Shown piece by piece: positions 31,489-34,461 of a stretch of 34,461 bases of DNA. The stretch comes from an uncultured Bacteroidales bacterium (GTDB lineage Bacteria > Bacteroidota > Bacteroidia > Bacteroidales > Paludibacteraceae): NCBI GenBank assembly GCA_949297975.1, contig CASFUX010000057.1:1-34461 (forward strand), given 5' to 3'. The first letter of the stretch is position 1. The number at the start of each line of letters is the position of its first letter. The notes under the pieces were generated by a model, which was given only the letters and a program-made list of their open reading frames with translations, was not told the origin of the DNA and made no database searches. Both the position numbers and the translations under genes were made by a program.

Positions 31489-31760
31489 GACACAGAGCGC
31501 ACATAGTTTTTTTTTTAAGAAGCGCACATAGCTGCTCGCGGGGGACACAGAGCGCACATAGTTTATTTTAAAGAAGCGCACATAGCATCGAGCCAAAAGC
31601 AACCTGCATTTCCATCGGAGCAGCTATGTGCGCTTCTTTTTTTTAAACTTAACTCTGTGCACTCTGTGTCCCTTTGCACATCGGAGCAGCTATGTGCGCT
31701 TCCTAAAAAATGACTATGTGCGCTCTGTGTCCCCCCCATGTGCGCTCTGTGTCCCCCCAT
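31489..31760. repeat. Inverted repeat cluster of GCGCACATAG units
   Basis: The 361-base gap between hisC and lepA is mostly repeats. Two forward modules (from 31489 and 31544, period 55 bases: GGACACAGAGCGCACATAG, T-rich spacer, AAGAAGCGCACATAGC) are followed by two in reverse orientation (31617-31672, 31684-31733) and one partial copy. Forward and reverse modules can pair over more than 50 bases. A run of T (from 31506) lies within. It ends some 17 bases before the lepA promoter. Confidence 0.85.
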
Positions 31761-31776
31761 GCGCATCGCCCGTGGC

Positions 31777-31806
31777 TTGCCGGTTGGCATTTTATCCGTA
31801 TATTTG
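31777..31806 (+). promoter_or_regulatory. Promoter of lepA
   Basis: TTG (31777-31779), 19 bases, TATATTTG (31799-31806), which fits the Bacteroidota consensus. The leader is about 28 nt. Confidence 0.7.
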
Positions 31807-31838
31807 CACTCCCTAAAAAACAAGCATTAGAGAGCATG

Positions 31839-33626
31839 ATGAAGAATATCCGCAACTTTTGCATCATCGCCCACATCGACCACGGCAAGAGCACGCTGGC
31901 CGACCGCCTGCTGGAATACACCGACACCGTGGCCGCGAAGGACCTCCAGGCGCAAGTGCTCGACGACATGGACCTGGAGCGCGAGCGGGGCATCACCATC
32001 AAGAGCCACGCCATCCAGATGAACTACGCCCTCGACGGCGAGCAGTACACGCTGAACCTCATCGATACGCCGGGCCACGTGGACTTCTCCTCCGAAGTGT
32101 CGCGTTCCATAGCGGCCTGCGAGGGGGCGCTGCTTATCGTGGACGCCACGCAGGGCATCCAGGCGCAGACCATATCGAACCTCTACATGGCCATCGAGCA
32201 CGACCTCGAAATCATCCCTGTAATGAACAAGATGGACATGGATAACGCCATGCCCGAGGAGGTAGAGGACCAGATTGTGGACCTGCTTGGGTGCAAGCCC
32301 GCCGACATCATCCGCGCCAGCGGCAAGACGGGCATGGGCGTGGAGGAGATATTGCAGGCCATCGTGCACCGTATACCCGCCCCGCAGGGCGACCCGGACG
32401 CGCCCCTGCAATGCCTCATCTTCGACTCGGTGTTCAACGCCTTCCGGGGCATCATCGCCTATTTCAAGATAGTGAACGGCACGGTGCGCACGGGCGACCT
32501 GGTGAAGTTCATCGCCACCGGCAAAGAGTACGACGCGGACGAGATAGGCATCCTGCGGCTCGACATGGTACCGCGGCCCAGCCTGAGCGCAGGCAACGTG
32601 GGATACATCATATCGGGCATCAAGACCTCGCGCGAGGTCAAGGTGGGCGACACCATCACGCACGTGAAACGGCCCGCAGCCACCGCCATCGACGGTTTCG
32701 AGGAAGTGAAGCCCATGGTCTTCGCAGGAGTCTATCCCATCGACACGGAAGACTTCGAAAACCTGCGCGCCGCCATCGAAAAACTGCAACTGAACGACGC
32801 TTCGCTCACGTTCGAGCCCGAGTCGTCCGTCGCCCTCGGCTTCGGCTTCCGCTGCGGTTTCCTCGGGATGCTGCACATGGAAATCGTCCAGGAGCGGCTC
32901 GACCGCGAGTTCGACATGAACGTAATCACCACCGTGCCCAACGTGTCCTACAAAGTTTATACGAAGAAGGGCGAGATGCTCGAAGTACATAACCCCTCTG
33001 GCCTGCCCGACATCATGTCCATCGACCACATCGAAGAGCCCTACATCCGCGCCTCCATCATCACCCGCACGGACTACATCGGGCAAATCATGACGCTGTG
33101 CCTCGGCAAGCGCGGCGAACTGGTCAAGCAGGAGTACATATCGGGCAACCGCATGGAGCTGCTCTTCGACATGCCGCTGGGCGAAATCGTCTTCGACTTC
33201 TACGACAAGCTCAAAAGCATCTCGAAAGGCTACGCCTCCTTCGACTACCACATGAACGGCTACCGCGCCTCGCGCCTCATCAAGCTAGACATCCTGCTCA
33301 ACGGCGAGCCGGTCGATGCACTCTCGTCGCTCATCCACTTCGACAACGCCGTGCCGCTGGGCCGTCGCATGTGCGAGAAGCTCAAGGAGCTCATTCCCCG
33401 CCAGCAGTTCGACATCGCGGTGCAGGCCGCCATCGGCGCGAAAATCATTGCACGCGAGACCATCAAGGCCGTGCGCAAAGACGTGACGGCCAAGTGCTAC
33501 GGCGGCGACATCTCACGCAAGCGCAAGTTGCTCGAAAAGCAGAAAAAAGGCAAGAAGCGCATGAAGCAAATCGGTTCGGTAGAAGTGCCGCAAAAAGCCT
33601 TCCTCGCCGTGCTGAAGCTCGATTGA
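31839..33626 (+). CDS. lepA: Elongation factor 4 (LepA), complete copy
   Basis: 595-residue ribosomal GTPase that acts on stalled or mistranslocated ribosomes and in ribosome assembly. GTPase motifs: AHIDHGKST (G1), RGITIKS (G2), DTPGHVDF (G3), NKMD (G4) and ASGKTG (G5). Domains II, III and V follow, then the LepA-specific C-terminal domain ([35 protein letters not shown]). Either ATG of the pair at 31836 and 31839 would serve; homologues start MKNIRNF, so 31839 is used. It has its own promoter. A second copy of the last 234 codons or more lies 132 bases downstream on the other strand with two amino-acid changes and many silent ones. Confidence 0.97.
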   Translation: MKNIRNFCIIAHIDHGKSTLADRLLEYTDTVAAKDLQAQVLDDMDLERERGITIKSHAIQMNYALDGEQYTLNLIDTPGHVDFSSEVSRSIAACEGALLIVDATQGIQAQTISNLYMAIEHDLEIIPVMNKMDMDNAMPEEVEDQIVDLLGCKPADIIRASGKTGMGVEEILQAIVHRIPAPQGDPDAPLQCLIFDSVFNAFRGIIAYFKIVNGTVRTGDLVKFIATGKEYDADEIGILRLDMVPRPSLSAGNVGYIISGIKTSREVKVGDTITHVKRPAATAIDGFEEVKPMVFAGVYPIDTEDFENLRAAIEKLQLNDASLTFEPESSVALGFGFRCGFLGMLHMEIVQERLDREFDMNVITTVPNVSYKVYTKKGEMLEVHNPSGLPDIMSIDHIEEPYIRASIITRTDYIGQIMTLCLGKRGELVKQEYISGNRMELLFDMPLGEIVFDFYDKLKSISKGYASFDYHMNGYRASRLIKLDILLNGEPVDALSSLIHFDNAVPLGRRMCEKLKELIPRQQFDIAVQAAIGAKIIARETIKAVRKDVTAKCYGGDISRKRKLLEKQKKGKKRMKQIGSVEVPQKAFLAVLKLD

Positions 33627-33758
33627 GGCGGCACGACCTCGTTCCTAATATCATATGCGTCAGGCAGGGGGCACGCGCCGCCCGTCCCGATGGTGCGGGA
33701 TTGGTTATGCGTGTTCCCTGTTATTATTATATGAATAAAGGAAAGCCTCCCTTCCCTC
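33627..33758. other. Spacer between the two convergent lepA genes
   Basis: A unique 132-base gap with no good terminator for either gene. A 5-bp hairpin (TCCCG, 6-base loop, CGGGA near 33695) and a weak GGAA/TTCC hairpin near 33741 are visible. Confidence 0.3.
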
Positions 33759-34461
33759 TTAATCCAGCTTCAGCACGGCGAGGAAAGCCTTTTGCGGCAC
33801 TTCCACCGAACCTATCTGCTTCATGCGCTTCTTCCCCTTTTTCTGCTTTTCGAGCAACTTGCGCTTACGCGAAATGTCGCCGCCGTAGCACTTGGCCGTC
33901 ACGTCCTTGCGCACGGCCTTGATGGTTTCGCGGGCGATGATTTTCGCCCCGATGGCGGCCTGCACCGCGATGTCGAACTGCTGGCGGGGAATAAGTTCCT
34001 TCAGCTTCTCGCACATGCGGCGGCCCAGCGGTACGGCGTTGTCGAAGTGGATGAGCGACGAAAGCGCGTCCACCGGCTCGCCGTTGAGCAGGATGTCGAG
34101 CTTGATGAGACGCGAGGCGCGGTAGCCGTTCATGTGGTAATCGAACGAGGCATAGCCCTTCGAGATGCTCTTCAGCTTGTCGTAGAAGTCGAACACGATT
34201 TCGCCCAGCGGCATGTCGAACAGCAGCTCCATGCGGTTGCCCGAGATGTATTCCTGCTTCACCAGCTCGCCGCGCTTGCCGAGGCACAGCGTCATGATGG
34301 GGCCGATGTAGTCCGTACGGGTGATGATGGAAGCACGGATGTAAGGCTCCTCGATGTGGTCGATGGCCATGATGTCCGGCAGGCCCGAGGGGTTGTGCAC
34401 TTCGAGCATCTCACCCTTCTTCGTGTAGACCTTGTAGGACACGTTGGGCACGGTGGTAATG
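33759..34461 (-). CDS. lepA: Elongation factor 4 (LepA), second copy, 3' part only
   Basis: The window edge cuts the gene; about 234 codons are present, from [15 protein letters not shown] to the end. In 230 compared residues only two differ from the first copy (MSIDH/MAIDH and GQIM/GPIM). At the DNA level roughly one base in ten differs, nearly always at third codon positions, and the stop codon differs (TAA instead of TGA). Two diverged genes under strong purifying selection fit this pattern; a simple inverted assembly duplicate would be identical. The LepA C-terminal domain is intact, so the visible part looks functional. Confidence 0.93.
   Translation of the reverse strand, partial: ITTVPNVSYKVYTKKGEMLEVHNPSGLPDIMAIDHIEEPYIRASIITRTDYIGPIMTLCLGKRGELVKQEYISGNRMELLFDMPLGEIVFDFYDKLKSISKGYASFDYHMNGYRASRLIKLDILLNGEPVDALSSLIHFDNAVPLGRRMCEKLKELIPRQQFDIAVQAAIGAKIIARETIKAVRKDVTAKCYGGDISRKRKLLEKQKKGKKRMKQIGSVEVPQKAFLAVLKLD

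Noticed and set aside
31490..31760. Insertion sequence between hisC and lepA
   Set aside because: There is no transposase frame and no target duplication; only repeated modules in two orientations.
33759..34461. Second lepA as a simple inverted assembly duplicate of the first
   Set aside because: About one base in ten differs, mostly silent, so it is not a copy of the same sequence; a join between two strains remains possible and is stated in the findings.

Overview
The window is chromosomal DNA from a GC-rich member of the Bacteroidales; the genus cannot be decided from the sequence. Four things support this: many promoters of the Bacteroidota type (TTTG or TTG, about 19-24 bases, then TAnnTTTG), almost no Shine-Dalgarno sequences, a Rho factor with the long disordered insertion typical of this group, and the gene families present (HU-CCDC81/SPOR protein, BspA-like leucine-rich lipoproteins, GH97, RusT-like sugar permease). 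No tRNA, rRNA, transposase, prophage or CRISPR array was seen.

Layout. 1-3.1 kb (minus strand): rho and an inner-membrane HU/SPOR protein. 3.2-3.55 kb: a candidate structured non-coding RNA with its own promoter, a closing stem and a terminator. 3.6-4.3 kb: an alkyltransferase-like DNA repair protein and a PaaI-type thioesterase. 4.7-10.9 kb: a FemAB/GNAT-like transferase and a tightly packed surface-glycan cassette (GT4, GT2, Wzx flippase, GT2, StrF-like GT). 11.2-16.2 kb: a TetR regulator and a giant 2-hydroxyacyl-CoA dehydratase activase. 16.5-20.9 kb: an HU-like DNA-binding protein, a nine-copy array of a 12-bp palindrome on an exact 23-bp period, and two tandem BspA-like leucine-rich lipoproteins, bracketed by related composite inverted repeats. 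21.1-22.1 kb: a secreted endonuclease/phosphatase-fold lipoprotein. 22.5-30.1 kb (minus strand): a ribose/nucleoside scavenging cluster resembling the Bacteroides rus loci (ribokinase, nucleoside hydrolase, sugar permease, GH97, GH2), with the ribokinase broken by an in-frame stop. 30.4-34.5 kb: hisC, lepA, and the 3' part of a second lepA in tail-to-tail orientation.

The most unusual feature is the intergenic DNA. At least six unrelated families of modular, mostly palindromic repeats occupy the gaps. One, present at three loci, is built from exact 22-nt modules in a fixed order: inverted arm units, an 8-nt junction, central palindromic units, then arm units. Another is the 23-bp AGATACGTATCT array. 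Others sit with fixed polarity directly before start codons or directly after stop codons, and in one case supply the C-terminus of a protein. These repeats, the candidate RNA and the paired lepA genes are the best leads for undescribed biology.
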